From Rhizobium ruizarguesonis (GTDB lineage: Bacteria; Pseudomonadota; Alphaproteobacteria; Rhizobiales; Rhizobiaceae), in assembly GCF_012349115.1 (NCBI RefSeq), contig NZ_PQIG01000001.1, forward strand, positions 248,001 through 312,000: 64,000 bases of DNA, in the 5' to 3' direction. The notes beneath the pieces are model-generated. The model was not told where the DNA came from, did not search any database, and saw only the letters and a program-made list of their open reading frames with translations. How positions within the stretch are numbered: position 1 is the first letter of the stretch; each line of letters opens with the position of its first letter. A program made the position numbers and the translations under genes. Shown piece by piece: positions 45,431 to 54,012 of the stretch.

Positions 45431-46317
45431 GGCTGGGCCTCGCGGTTGCGGGCGATCGACCTGATGTAGAGGATGCCGAAGATCAGGCAGAAGCCGAATG
45501 TGATGACGGCCTGGGTCATGGCGTTCAGCGGGTCGTTCATGTCGGCGAAGGTGCGCTGCATGAACGGCCCCATCATCTCCGGCGATGCCGAGCCGAGCAC
45601 ATAGGGCAGGGTGAAGGCGGAGAAGATGCCCAGTACGGCGAAGGACGCGGTGACCAGCAGGGAATTGCCCATGCGCGGAAGAATGATCGAGATGAACAGC
45701 CGGAGAGGGCCTGCGCCGACATCGCGGGCGGCTTCGATCGCACTGTTCGAAATGGAGGAAAGCCCCGCCGTCAGCATCAGCACCGTCAGGGGAAGATTGT
45801 CCCAGACGAGGCCGATGACCGGTCCCCACGGCGTCAGATAGGGCGTGCGCAGCTTCGGCAGGCTGACGGCGTTCAGCAACAGGTCGACGGTGCCGTTCGG
45901 CCCGATCGTCCTGATCAGCGCATAGGCGAGAATGATCGACGGCACGAACATCGGGAAGATCGCAAGAGCCTGCACATAGGCGGCAAGGCGCCCCTGCGAA
46001 AACCGGAGGTAAAGCGCGATCGGAAGGCCGATCGCCAGAAGCAGAATGCCGCAGACGGCTGTGGTCCAGAGCGTCAGCCACAAATTGCCGAGGCTGTAGC
46101 CGTCGGTGAAGAAGAAGCGATAGGAGGCAAGTGAGAATTCCGTCGCGCCGTCAGGGCCTGGAACGAAGATTGTGCCGACGACCGCCGAAAAGATCGGAAA
46201 GACGATCAGCCATGCGAGCAGGAGGACCGGCAGGGCAACGAGAAGGAGCCCGATCGAGCTCCCCCTGTTGATGGACCGGTGACGGCGCAGAACCGCCGGC
46301 GCAGTGTCAGCGGACAT
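45427..46317 (-). CDS. ABC permease, PotB type
   Basis: 296 residues from ATG 46317 (TGATG overlap with the binding protein). N-terminal helix at about 20-45 (GLLLVALPVLLLAWLIVFP), EAA loop IEAARDVGAGPLRLFISIILP around residue 195. An earlier frame extension is not coding. Confidence 0.9.
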   Translation of the reverse strand: MSADTAPAVLRRHRSINRGSSIGLLLVALPVLLLAWLIVFPIFSAVVGTIFVPGPDGATEFSLASYRFFFTDGYSLGNLWLTLWTTAVCGILLLAIGLPIALYLRFSQGRLAAYVQALAIFPMFVPSIILAYALIRTIGPNGTVDLLLNAVSLPKLRTPYLTPWGPVIGLVWDNLPLTVLMLTAGLSSISNSAIEAARDVGAGPLRLFISIILPRMGNSLLVTASFAVLGIFSAFTLPYVLGSASPEMMGPFMQRTFADMNDPLNAMTQAVITFGFCLIFGILYIRSIARNREAQP

Positions 46318-47462
46318 CAGGTGCGGCTGATGCTTGGCGCAACATTGCGGTACCAGCCGTCGGCAATCGCCTTTTCCCAATCGCCGCCCGGGAAGGTCGG
46401 AATGGTCGACGGAATGACGTCGGCATATTTCTTGCGGAGGTCGTCGGAGATGTGATCCCAAGAGATGGCGGGGAAACCACCGATCTCCGTGACGATCGCT
46501 TCTTGCATTTCCTTCGTCAGCATGAATGCGGCAAGCTTCAGCGCCGCATCCTTGTTGGCGCCGTTGGAGAAGACGGTGATGCTGGAGAAGCCGCCGCAAA
46601 GGGCAAGATCGCTAAGCTGCACGAGGCCGGTCGTATCAGGCAGTACGCCCTGCGAGATCGCCTGCAGCACCTGGTCCGACCAGACCGGCACCATGGTGAC
46701 GACGCCCTGGGCGAGCAGCTGGATCGACTGGGTGTTGCCGGCGGTATAGGCGCCCTTGTCATAGAGCGCCGGGGCGAGGTCGTTGAGGATCTTCCAGGCC
46801 GGCGTCAGCGTCTCAGTGGCGAAGTCGGCGGTGAAATTGTCGAGCTTGAACTTCTTTGGATCGCGGCCATTGGCCTCATGGATCGCGCGACGGACGAAGT
46901 TTCCGCCCGAACCGCCCTTATCAGGACGGTTATAGATGAACTGGCCCGGATTGGCCTTGATCCAGGCGGTGAGCTGATCCCAGCTCTTCGGCGCATCCTT
47001 CGGGTCGAGCTTGGTCGTGTCGTAGGCGAGAAGCACCTGCGAACCGCGATAGGGAAGGGAGTAGGGTGTGTCGAAGGCAAGCGGGTTGATATGGTCGTAG
47101 CCCTCGATGTTCTCGCCGGAGAGCTTGACCCAGAGCCCGGCATCGATGCCGCCGGATGGCAGGCGGGGATCGAACTGCTCGAAAAGGTCGGCCTGCGGAT
47201 CGGTCTTCGTCTTCAGGGCGGCGAGCGCACGGTCGGCGATGGCGCGCAGGCCATTATTGTCGCCGGCATCGGTGACCTTCAGGGCGACACCCGGATGCGC
47301 CTTTTCGAAGGCCGGGCGGATGGTGTTGTTCCAGAGGTCGACGATATTGGCATCCGAACCGCTGTAGAGGTCGATCGTGCCGGCTGCGGCCGATGCGAAA
47401 CGCGGAAGAGCCAGCAGACCGGCTGCGGCTGACGATGTGATCAGAAATTCGCGTCTATTCAT
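46317..47462 (-). CDS. ABC solute-binding protein, PotD/FbpA type
   Basis: 381 residues with a twin-arginine signal (NRREFLI; cleavage near FASA-AA). Family 1/13 binding fold: TIDLYSGSDANIVDLWNNTIRP, QADLFEQFDP, and IYNRPDKGGSGGNFVRRAI. Ligand unknown: iron, polyamine and YnjB-like ligands remain possible. First gene of a four-gene importer operon. Confidence 0.87.
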   Translation of the reverse strand: MNRREFLITSSAAAGLLALPRFASAAAGTIDLYSGSDANIVDLWNNTIRPAFEKAHPGVALKVTDAGDNNGLRAIADRALAALKTKTDPQADLFEQFDPRLPSGGIDAGLWVKLSGENIEGYDHINPLAFDTPYSLPYRGSQVLLAYDTTKLDPKDAPKSWDQLTAWIKANPGQFIYNRPDKGGSGGNFVRRAIHEANGRDPKKFKLDNFTADFATETLTPAWKILNDLAPALYDKGAYTAGNTQSIQLLAQGVVTMVPVWSDQVLQAISQGVLPDTTGLVQLSDLALCGGFSSITVFSNGANKDAALKLAAFMLTKEMQEAIVTEIGGFPAISWDHISDDLRKKYADVIPSTIPTFPGGDWEKAIADGWYRNVAPSISRT

Positions 47463-47647
47463 AACCCGTCTCCATCAGGTGTCGAGGCTCAGCCTCCGCA
47501 GGATTGTCCAAGGCCTTGCTAGCGCCGGCGCGTAACATCGACATGACAGATCGGGCGTGTCTGGAGGAAATTGCACAGCTGTGCTCTTTGCGCCGTGTGG
47601 AAATTGGCGGCAGGAGATACTATCTCTTGCGGAAAAGGAGATATCCA

Positions 47648-48157
47648 ATGACCGAAGAACGTGCAGTCCTCGCCGGTGGTTGCTTCTGGGGCATGCAGGA
47701 CCTCATCCGCCGATACAAGGGCGTGATTTCGACCCGCGTCGGCTATACCGGCGGCGATGTGCCGAATGCCACCTACCGCAACCACGGAACCCATGCCGAG
47801 GCGATCGAGATCATCTTCGATCCCTCAAGGATCAGCTATCGGGAAATCCTCGAATTCTTCTTCCAGATCCACGACCCGAGCACGCGCAACCGCCAGGGCA
47901 ACGATGTTGGCTTGAGCTACCGCTCGGCAATCTTCTACGTCACCCCTGAACAGGAGCGCGTCGCCAGGGATACGATCGCCGATGTCGACGCGTCAGGCCT
48001 GTGGCCCGGCAAGGTCGTCACCGAAGTCGTGCCGGTCAGCGATTTCTGGGAAGCCGAACCCGAGCACCAGGATTATCTGGAGCGGATTCCGAACGGCTAT
48101 ACCTGCCACTTCGTCCGGCCCGGCTGGAAGCTGCCGGTTCGCCAGAAGATCGCCTGA
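47648..48157 (+). CDS. msrA: Peptide methionine-(S)-S-oxide reductase
   Basis: 169 residues. Active-site GGCFWG at residues 10-15 with the nucleophile Cys; [16 protein letters not shown] and [11 protein letters not shown] are family features. A second Cys in [12 protein letters not shown] may act as the resolving Cys. ATG 47648 follows AAAAGGAGATAT, so the longer frame from 47504 is rejected. Cytoplasmic form. Repairs oxidised methionine. Confidence 0.94.
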   Translation: MTEERAVLAGGCFWGMQDLIRRYKGVISTRVGYTGGDVPNATYRNHGTHAEAIEIIFDPSRISYREILEFFFQIHDPSTRNRQGNDVGLSYRSAIFYVTPEQERVARDTIADVDASGLWPGKVVTEVVPVSDFWEAEPEHQDYLERIPNGYTCHFVRPGWKLPVRQKIA

Positions 48158-48163
48158 AATTGA

Positions 48164-49036
48164 TCAGGCTCCCATCGCCGCGCGGCTGGTTTCCAGAAGC
48201 GCGGCGACGAGATTTGCCCGTGGCGAGGATCGCGTCACCACGATGCCGACGGTGCGCATAGCGGACGAGCGGGGCAGGGGCAGCTTGACGATATCCAATC
48301 CCGCCGGCCAGGGCGGCGCCCAATCCGGCACGATCGAGATTCCGAGACCGCGGTCTACCATCACCGCGATCGCCTCCAGCGCGTCGAGCTCATAACGCTC
48401 GACCGGATGGATCCCGCTCTCGCGCAGATATTCGTCGGCGATATGACCACCCCACTGGTTACGGTCGTAGCGGATGAAGGGCAGGGTCTTCAACAGTTCG
48501 AGCGGATCCGCCCCCTCACAGTCCCGCGGAGCGATCAGCACCAGGGGTTCCTGGCGCAGCTTGTTGAAGGTCAATGTCTTCTGCATCGGAAATCGCGGCT
48601 CGATGATGAAGGCCGCATCCAGCGCGCCGTTCAAAACCTCGGCATAGAGGTCCATCGACGCGCCCGGCTTGAGGAAGATCTCGATCAGCGGGTAATCCTG
48701 GGCGAGACGGTGGAGAATGTCGGGAACGAGGCCGGTCAGCGCCGTATTGATCGCCCCGATCCGCATCTCGCCCGAAATGGTCGCGGTGCCGGCCATGGCC
48801 TTCAGGTCGCGTGTGTCGCGCACCAGATCCCTGCAACGCTCGAGAATGGCAAAACCCGCCTCCGTCGGCCGCATGACGCGGCCGGAGCGCACCAGCAGCC
48901 GCACCCCGAGCTCGGCCTCCAATGCGCGGATGCGCTGGGCAACAGCCGCGGGCGTGAGGTTCAGCCGCTGGGCGGCCTCCGCCAGCGAGTGCCGCTCGGC
49001 AACGACAATGAAGGTTTCGAGGAAACGCGTGTCCAT
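48164..49036 (-). CDS. LysR-family transcriptional regulator
   Basis: 290 residues. N-terminal winged helix-turn-helix (FIVVAERHSLAEAAQRLNLTPAAVAQRIRALE, about residues 9-40), then a periplasmic-binding-type effector domain (MRIGAINTALTGLVPDIL). Convergent with msrA and divergent from the SDR gene at 49134, so probably controls the SDR/RraA pair. A GATAG-N5-CTATC site lies directly before its start. Confidence 0.9.
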   Translation of the reverse strand: MDTRFLETFIVVAERHSLAEAAQRLNLTPAAVAQRIRALEAELGVRLLVRSGRVMRPTEAGFAILERCRDLVRDTRDLKAMAGTATISGEMRIGAINTALTGLVPDILHRLAQDYPLIEIFLKPGASMDLYAEVLNGALDAAFIIEPRFPMQKTLTFNKLRQEPLVLIAPRDCEGADPLELLKTLPFIRYDRNQWGGHIADEYLRESGIHPVERYELDALEAIAVMVDRGLGISIVPDWAPPWPAGLDIVKLPLPRSSAMRTVGIVVTRSSPRANLVAALLETSRAAMGA

Positions 49037-49037
49037 C

Positions 49038-49052
49038 GATAGTTTTTCTATC
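49038..49052. promoter_or_regulatory. Inverted repeat GATAG-N5-CTATC
   Basis: 5-bp arms spaced by TTTTT, directly before the LysR start and 82 bp before the SDR gene. It fits the short T-N11-A-like half-site layout of LysR operators; a probable autoregulatory site. Confidence 0.35.
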
Positions 49053-49133
49053 TCCTGAACGAAGCAAAAGCGATATTTTATTTACGATCCATTGCACCGA
49101 AAGATGGCCCGACCCTATGAGGAGACGGATGAA

Positions 49134-49919
49134 ATGGATTTCGGCCTGAAGGACAAGACGGCCCTGGTGCTTGGCGCCGGCGGCGGATTGGGCAGTGCAA
49201 TTGCCGCCAAGCTTGCGCGCGAAGGCGCCAGAATTGCCGCAGCGGATGTCGATCTCGCCGCTGCTGAGAAGACCGCGGCTGCGGTTGAATCCGGAGGCGG
49301 TAAGGCGCTGGCGCTGCAATGGGATCTCTCCGATCTCGGATCGATCGATGCGCGCGTCGCTGCAATCGAGCGCCAGTTCGGACCGGTCGATATCCTCGTC
49401 AACAATACCGGCGGCCCACCGCCGACCACCGTCTCCGGCCAGGATCCGACGGTCTGGAACCAGTATTTCCAGAGCATGGTCCTTTCCGTCATCGCCATTA
49501 CCGATCGGGTGCTGCCGCAGATGCGGGCACGCAAATGGGGGCGCATCGTCACCTCGACCTCGTCGGGCGTGGTCGCGCCGATCCCCAATCTCGGCATCTC
49601 CAATGCGCTGCGCCTGTCATTGGTCGGCTGGTCGAAGACACTGGCTCGCGAGGTCGGGCGCGACGGCATCACCGTCAACATCGTCCTGCCGGGCCGGATC
49701 GCCACCGGCCGCATCACCTTCCTCGACGAGCAGAAGGCCAAACGCGAAAACCGCTCCATCGATGACGTCGTCACTGAGAGCACCGGCAGCATTCCGCTCG
49801 GCCGCTATGGCCAACCGGAGGAATATGGCAATGTCGTCACCTTCCTGGCAAGCGAGCCTGCCTCCTATCTTACCGGATCGGTGATCCGCGTCGATGGCGG
49901 CATGATCCAGAGCATCTGA
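49134..49919 (+). CDS. SDR-family protein with degenerate catalytic tetrad
   Basis: 261 residues from ATG 49134 (GAGGAGACGGATGAA). Rossmann fold with GAGGGLG (14-20), D-L and NNTGG (90-94), Ser in TSTSS (140-144). The active-site Tyr-x3-Lys is I155 and L159 (ISNALR), so both catalytic residues are missing. Such BKR-like SDRs are known but their activity is unclear. Followed by a RraA-like gene after 27 bp. Confidence 0.85.
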   Translation: MDFGLKDKTALVLGAGGGLGSAIAAKLAREGARIAAADVDLAAAEKTAAAVESGGGKALALQWDLSDLGSIDARVAAIERQFGPVDILVNNTGGPPPTTVSGQDPTVWNQYFQSMVLSVIAITDRVLPQMRARKWGRIVTSTSSGVVAPIPNLGISNALRLSLVGWSKTLAREVGRDGITVNIVLPGRIATGRITFLDEQKAKRENRSIDDVVTESTGSIPLGRYGQPEEYGNVVTFLASEPASYLTGSVIRVDGGMIQSI

Positions 49920-49946
49920 CAGAAACCGAATTGGAACCGATACCCG

Positions 49947-50645
49947 ATGGCCCTCAGCGCTGAAGCGATAGCAACCCTCAAGACCGTCTCGACGGCGACC
50001 CTGACGACCGTTCTTCTGAAGAAGGGCCTGCGCAACGTCTGGATCCGCGGCGCCGTTCCGCTGAAGCCAGGCCAGCCGCGCATCGTCGGTCCGGCCTTCA
50101 CCCTGCGCTTCGTGCCTGCCCGCGAAGATCTGGCGACGCCGGCATCCTGGGCCTCGCCGATCTCGACGCGCGCCGCGATCGAGGCGATGCCGGAAGGCTG
50201 TGTCGCCGTCGTCGATGCGATGGGCGTCACCGATGCCGGCATCTTCGGCGATATCCTCTGCGCCCGCATGCAGAAGAGGGGTGTTGCCGCCCTCGTCACC
50301 GACGGCGTCGTGCGCGACCTTGCCGGCGTGCTCGATGCCAACCTGCCGGTCTGGTGCCGTGGCGTCGCAGCACCCCCTTCGGTCGCTGGCCTCACCTTCG
50401 TAGCCTGGCAGCAACCGATCGGCTGCGGCGGCGTTGCGGTCTTTCCTGACGACATTATCGTCGTCGACCAGGATGGCGCGGTGTTGATTCCAGCGGATTT
50501 GCTCGAGGCGGTGCTCGATGAAGCGCCGGAACAGGAGCGCATGGAAGCCTGGATCATGACGAAGATCGATGAAGGCGTGCCGCTGCCCGGCCTGTACCCG
50601 ATGAACGCCGAAACCAAGGCGCTCTACGAGGCCTCGAAGAAATAG
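49947..50645 (+). CDS. RraA-like / HMG aldolase family protein
   Basis: 232 residues. RraA/DlpA-fold with the Arg-Asp active-site pair in TDGVVRDLAGV. Family members are 4-hydroxy-4-methyl-2-oxoglutarate aldolases or RNase E inhibitors. The N-terminal LKTVSTATLTTVLLKKGLR and ADLLEAVLDEAPEQE are family features. The SDR neighbour favours a metabolic role. No dedicated terminator until 50670. Confidence 0.82.
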   Translation: MALSAEAIATLKTVSTATLTTVLLKKGLRNVWIRGAVPLKPGQPRIVGPAFTLRFVPAREDLATPASWASPISTRAAIEAMPEGCVAVVDAMGVTDAGIFGDILCARMQKRGVAALVTDGVVRDLAGVLDANLPVWCRGVAAPPSVAGLTFVAWQQPIGCGGVAVFPDDIIVVDQDGAVLIPADLLEAVLDEAPEQERMEAWIMTKIDEGVPLPGLYPMNAETKALYEASKK

Positions 50646-50669
50646 GCTCCAGGCCAGGCGGATTGAGGA

Positions 50670-50692
50670 GGTCGCGGCTTCGCGGCCCTTTT
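50670..50692. terminator. Putative terminator between convergent genes
   Basis: 7-bp stem (GGTCGCG with CGCGGCC, one G-U pair) with GCTT loop, followed by CTTTT on the plus strand. Lies between the RraA-like gene and the convergent deaminase. Confidence 0.6.
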
Positions 50693-50706
50693 GCTTTCGC
50701 CCCATC

Positions 50707-51996
50707 TCAATAACGAGGTGCGTAATCCAGGCCGCCGTCAATCCGTGCCGGGCGCCCGTCCAGGAAAAGCTCACCGATGCGTGGCGCCGACCGCGCAATG
50801 ACCTTGCCGCGGCGGATCACCGCCAGGCGGTTGGGTTTCAGCCGCAGCGCTTCCAGCGTGTCGCTGGCCTGAAGGATGACCAGGTCGGCGCTGCATCCCT
50901 TTTCCAGGCCGTAGCCTGCAAGGCCCATCGTCTTCGCCGAGTTGACGGTCAGCGCGTCGAAGATCTTCTTCTTGTCGTCGATGCCGGCCATCTGCGCGAC
51001 ATGGATTGCCATGTGGCCGACCTCCAGCATGTCGCCCGACCCCATCGAATACCAGGGGTCCATGACGCAGTCGTGCCCGAAGGAAACGTTGAGCCCGGCA
51101 TCCATCAGCTCCCGCACGCGGGTCATGCCGCGGCGTTTCGGATAGGTGTCGTGCCGGCCCTGCAGCATGATGTTGATCAGCGGATTGGGGATGACGTTGA
51201 TCTCGGCCTCCGCCATCAGCGGAATGAGCTTGGAAACATAATAATTGTCCATCGAATGCATCGAGGTCAGATGCGAGCCGGCGACGCGCCCCTGCAGGCC
51301 GAAGCGGATGGTTTCCGCAGCCAGCGTCTCGATATGGCGCGAGAGCGGATCGTCGGTTTCGTCGCAATGGATGTCGACCGGCAGGCCGCGATCGGCGGCG
51401 ATGCGGCAGAGCGCCTCGACTGACGCCGTACCTTCGCCCATCGTCCGTTCGAAATGCGGAATGCCGCCGACGATATCGACGCCCATGTCGAGGGCGCGGT
51501 CGAGCGCGTCGATTGCGCCCGGCGAGCGGTAGTAACCGTCCTGGGGGAAGGCGACCAGCTGCAGATCGATATAGGGCGCGACCTTTTCGCGAACCTCGAT
51601 CATCGCCTCGACGGTCACCAGTCTGGGATCGCTGGTGTCGACATGGCTGCGGATGAAGAGCAGGCCCTGCGTGACCGCCAGATCGCAATAGCGCAACGCA
51701 CGATCAACCAGTTCCTCTTTCGTCACGATCGGGCGCAACTCTCCCCAGAGCGCGATGCCCTCGAGCAGCGTGCCGGATACGTTCATGCGCGGCAGGCCGA
51801 GCGACAGGGTGGCGTCCATATGGAAATGCGGATCGACGAAGGGCGGGCTGACCAGCCGGCCGGTCGCGTCGATCTCTTCTTGCGCCTGCGCCTGGAGATT
51901 GGGCTCGGCAGTGATGATCTTGCCGCCCTGGATGCCGATATCGATCCCCTTTCGGCCATCAGGGAGATTTGCATTTCTGACGATCAGATCGAACAT
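50707..51996 (-). CDS. CodA-like amidohydrolase/deaminase, substrate changed
   Basis: 429 residues, cytosine-deaminase-type barrel. Metal and catalytic residues are HFH (H57, H59), H210 with E213 in HCDETDD, H242 in SHLTSMHS and D309 in GHDCVMDPWYSMG, each four less than E. coli CodA numbering. The position equal to CodA Asp314 is Cys310, which contacts the base in CodA, so the natural substrate is probably not cytosine. Last gene of the BMP-transporter operon. Confidence 0.86.
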   Translation of the reverse strand: MFDLIVRNANLPDGRKGIDIGIQGGKIITAEPNLQAQAQEEIDATGRLVSPPFVDPHFHMDATLSLGLPRMNVSGTLLEGIALWGELRPIVTKEELVDRALRYCDLAVTQGLLFIRSHVDTSDPRLVTVEAMIEVREKVAPYIDLQLVAFPQDGYYRSPGAIDALDRALDMGVDIVGGIPHFERTMGEGTASVEALCRIAADRGLPVDIHCDETDDPLSRHIETLAAETIRFGLQGRVAGSHLTSMHSMDNYYVSKLIPLMAEAEINVIPNPLINIMLQGRHDTYPKRRGMTRVRELMDAGLNVSFGHDCVMDPWYSMGSGDMLEVGHMAIHVAQMAGIDDKKKIFDALTVNSAKTMGLAGYGLEKGCSADLVILQASDTLEALRLKPNRLAVIRRGKVIARSAPRIGELFLDGRPARIDGGLDYAPRY

Positions 51997-52021
51997 CGGA
52001 GCCTCATTGGACAGAAGTGGT

Positions 52022-52966
52022 TCAGCGTTCGCCGCGCCGATAGGGCTGCATCAGCGCCTGTGGAACGCGGGCGCGGCGGGCCATGACGGCAAGGGCGGCA
52101 ATGGAAAGGATATAGGGCGTCATCAGAAAGAGCTGATAGGGCACGAGCCCGCTGAGTGCGGTTTGCAGCCGAAGCTGAAAGGCATCGAAGAAGGCAAAGA
52201 GCAGGGCGCCGAAAAGCGCGCGGCCCGGCCGCCAGGAGGCGAAGACGACGAGCGCGATGCAGATCCAGCCGCGTCCCTGCACCATTGTGGGGAAGAAGCT
52301 GTTGAAGGCCGACAGTGTCAGGAAAGCGCCGCCCATTCCCATCAGCGCGCTTCCCATGATGACCGCGCCATAGCGCACCTTCATCGGATTGACGCCCTGG
52401 GCTTCGGCTGCATGCGGGTTCTCGCCGGTCATGCGGATTGCAAGGCCGACGGGGGTGCGGAAGATGATGTAGGCCATCAGCAGGGCGACAATGATTGCGA
52501 GATAGGTCGGCGCCGTCTGCGTGAAGAAGGCCGGCCCGATGAAGGGCAATGTCGAGAGACCAGGAATGGCGATCGGCTGGAACGGCACGATGGTGGGTGG
52601 GGTATTGGCAAGCGGCACGATCAGCCGGAAGACATAATAGCTGAAGCTTGAGGCAAACAGCGTGACGCCGAGACCGGAGACATGCTGGGAGAGGCCGAGC
52701 GTCACCGTCAGGCCGGCATGCAGCAGGCCGAAGACGCCGCCGGCGACCGCGGCGATCAGCAGGCCGGTCCAGAGATCGGCGCCGTGATAGACCGAAAGCC
52801 AGCCGATCATCGCGCCGAAGGTCATGATGCCTTCGATGCCGAGATTGAGCACACCCGCCCGTTCGCAAAGCAGTGCGCCGAGCGTGCCGAAAATCAGCGG
52901 CGTGGCGATCCGCAGGATTGCCGCCCAGAGCCCGGCGGAAGCGATGATGTCGAAGAGCTGCATCAT
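52022..52966 (-). CDS. Nucleoside-type ABC permease (YufQ/BmpD-like)
   Basis: 314 residues. Eight or more helices. The cytoplasmic loop TPVGLAIRMTGENPHAAEAQGV is the family segment, and GVLNLGIEGIMTFGAMIGW lies near the N-terminus. Overlaps the preceding permease by four bases. Pore subunit for the BMP-type importer. Confidence 0.9.
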   Translation of the reverse strand: MMQLFDIIASAGLWAAILRIATPLIFGTLGALLCERAGVLNLGIEGIMTFGAMIGWLSVYHGADLWTGLLIAAVAGGVFGLLHAGLTVTLGLSQHVSGLGVTLFASSFSYYVFRLIVPLANTPPTIVPFQPIAIPGLSTLPFIGPAFFTQTAPTYLAIIVALLMAYIIFRTPVGLAIRMTGENPHAAEAQGVNPMKVRYGAVIMGSALMGMGGAFLTLSAFNSFFPTMVQGRGWICIALVVFASWRPGRALFGALLFAFFDAFQLRLQTALSGLVPYQLFLMTPYILSIAALAVMARRARVPQALMQPYRRGER

Positions 52967-54012
52967 CGCCGGATCCTGTATTGGGTGAAGAACAAGGCGA
53001 TCAGCATCGTCAGCAGCGACAGCGCCACCGTGACATCGGCGATATAGGTCGGGATGCCGAGGCCGCGGCTCATGCCGTCCGCGCCCACGAACATGGTGGC
53101 GGTGAAAATGGCGGCGAAGACGACGCCGAGTGGATTGAGGTTGGCGAGCATGGCGACGACGATACCGGCATAGCCGAAGCCTGGCGACAGGTCGGTCGTC
53201 ACATAACCCTTGACGCCCATGACCTCGATTGCTCCCGCCAACCCTGCAAGCCCGCCCGAGAGACAGGCGACCTTCACCAGCGTTCTGCCAAGCGGGACGC
53301 CGGCAAAGACGGCCCCGCCGGGATTGAGGCCTGCTGCGCGCGACTGCATGCCGAACACGGTGCGGGACTGGACGAAATGGACGATGATGGCCAGCCCGAT
53401 CGCGATCGCAAAGCCGATATGCAGGCGCGAGCGGGCAATCAGCTTCGGCAGCATGGCATGATCGCTGACGGATTGCGACTGCGGCCAGCCAAAGGCCAGC
53501 GGATCCTTGAGAACGCCATCGATCAGCATCGAGACGAAGAGTACGGCGATGAAGTTCAAGAGCAGGCTGGTGACGACCTCATCGACGGAGAAGCGCAGCC
53601 TGAGCCAGAGCGGGATCAGGATCAGCACCATGCCGGCAATCGCGCCGACCAGCAGCAGCAGCGGAATGAGAATGGGGGCGGGAAGATTGCCGAGCAGCTT
53701 CGAGCTTGCCGCGGCAACGGCGATGGCGCCGAGATAGAACTGCCCCTCGGCACCGATATTCCACAGCCGCGCCCGGAAAGCGACGGCGGCGGCAAGCCCC
53801 GTCAGCATCAGCGGCGTTGCCCGCGTCAGCGTTTCGGTCGCCGACAGCCGCGAACCAAAGGCACCCGTCAGGATGCGCCAATAGGCATCGATAACAGGCG
53901 CGCCGGCGATTGATATCAGGATGCCCGAAAGCGCCAGCGCTGCGATCACCGCGATCACAGGCGTGACGATCAGCAGGTAAAGCGGACGGTGCTCGCGGCG
54001 CTCAAATCGCAT
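52963..54012 (-). CDS. Nucleoside-type ABC permease (YufP-like)
   Basis: 349 residues. Helix 1 at about 13-36; ATPLMLTGLAAAVAFRARLWNIGAEGQFYLGA is the conserved first segment, and FGMQSRAAGLNPGGAVFAGV the cytoplasmic loop. Start overlaps the ATPase gene by 11 bases. Confidence 0.9.
   Translation of the reverse strand: MRFERREHRPLYLLIVTPVIAVIAALALSGILISIAGAPVIDAYWRILTGAFGSRLSATETLTRATPLMLTGLAAAVAFRARLWNIGAEGQFYLGAIAVAAASSKLLGNLPAPILIPLLLLVGAIAGMVLILIPLWLRLRFSVDEVVTSLLLNFIAVLFVSMLIDGVLKDPLAFGWPQSQSVSDHAMLPKLIARSRLHIGFAIAIGLAIIVHFVQSRTVFGMQSRAAGLNPGGAVFAGVPLGRTLVKVACLSGGLAGLAGAIEVMGVKGYVTTDLSPGFGYAGIVVAMLANLNPLGVVFAAIFTATMFVGADGMSRGLGIPTYIADVTVALSLLTMLIALFFTQYRIRR

Noticed and set aside
44603..46081. 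Extended open frame for the PotC-type permease
   Set aside because: The upstream half is the shadow of the PotB-type permease; GTG 45430 overlaps that gene's stop in the usual way.
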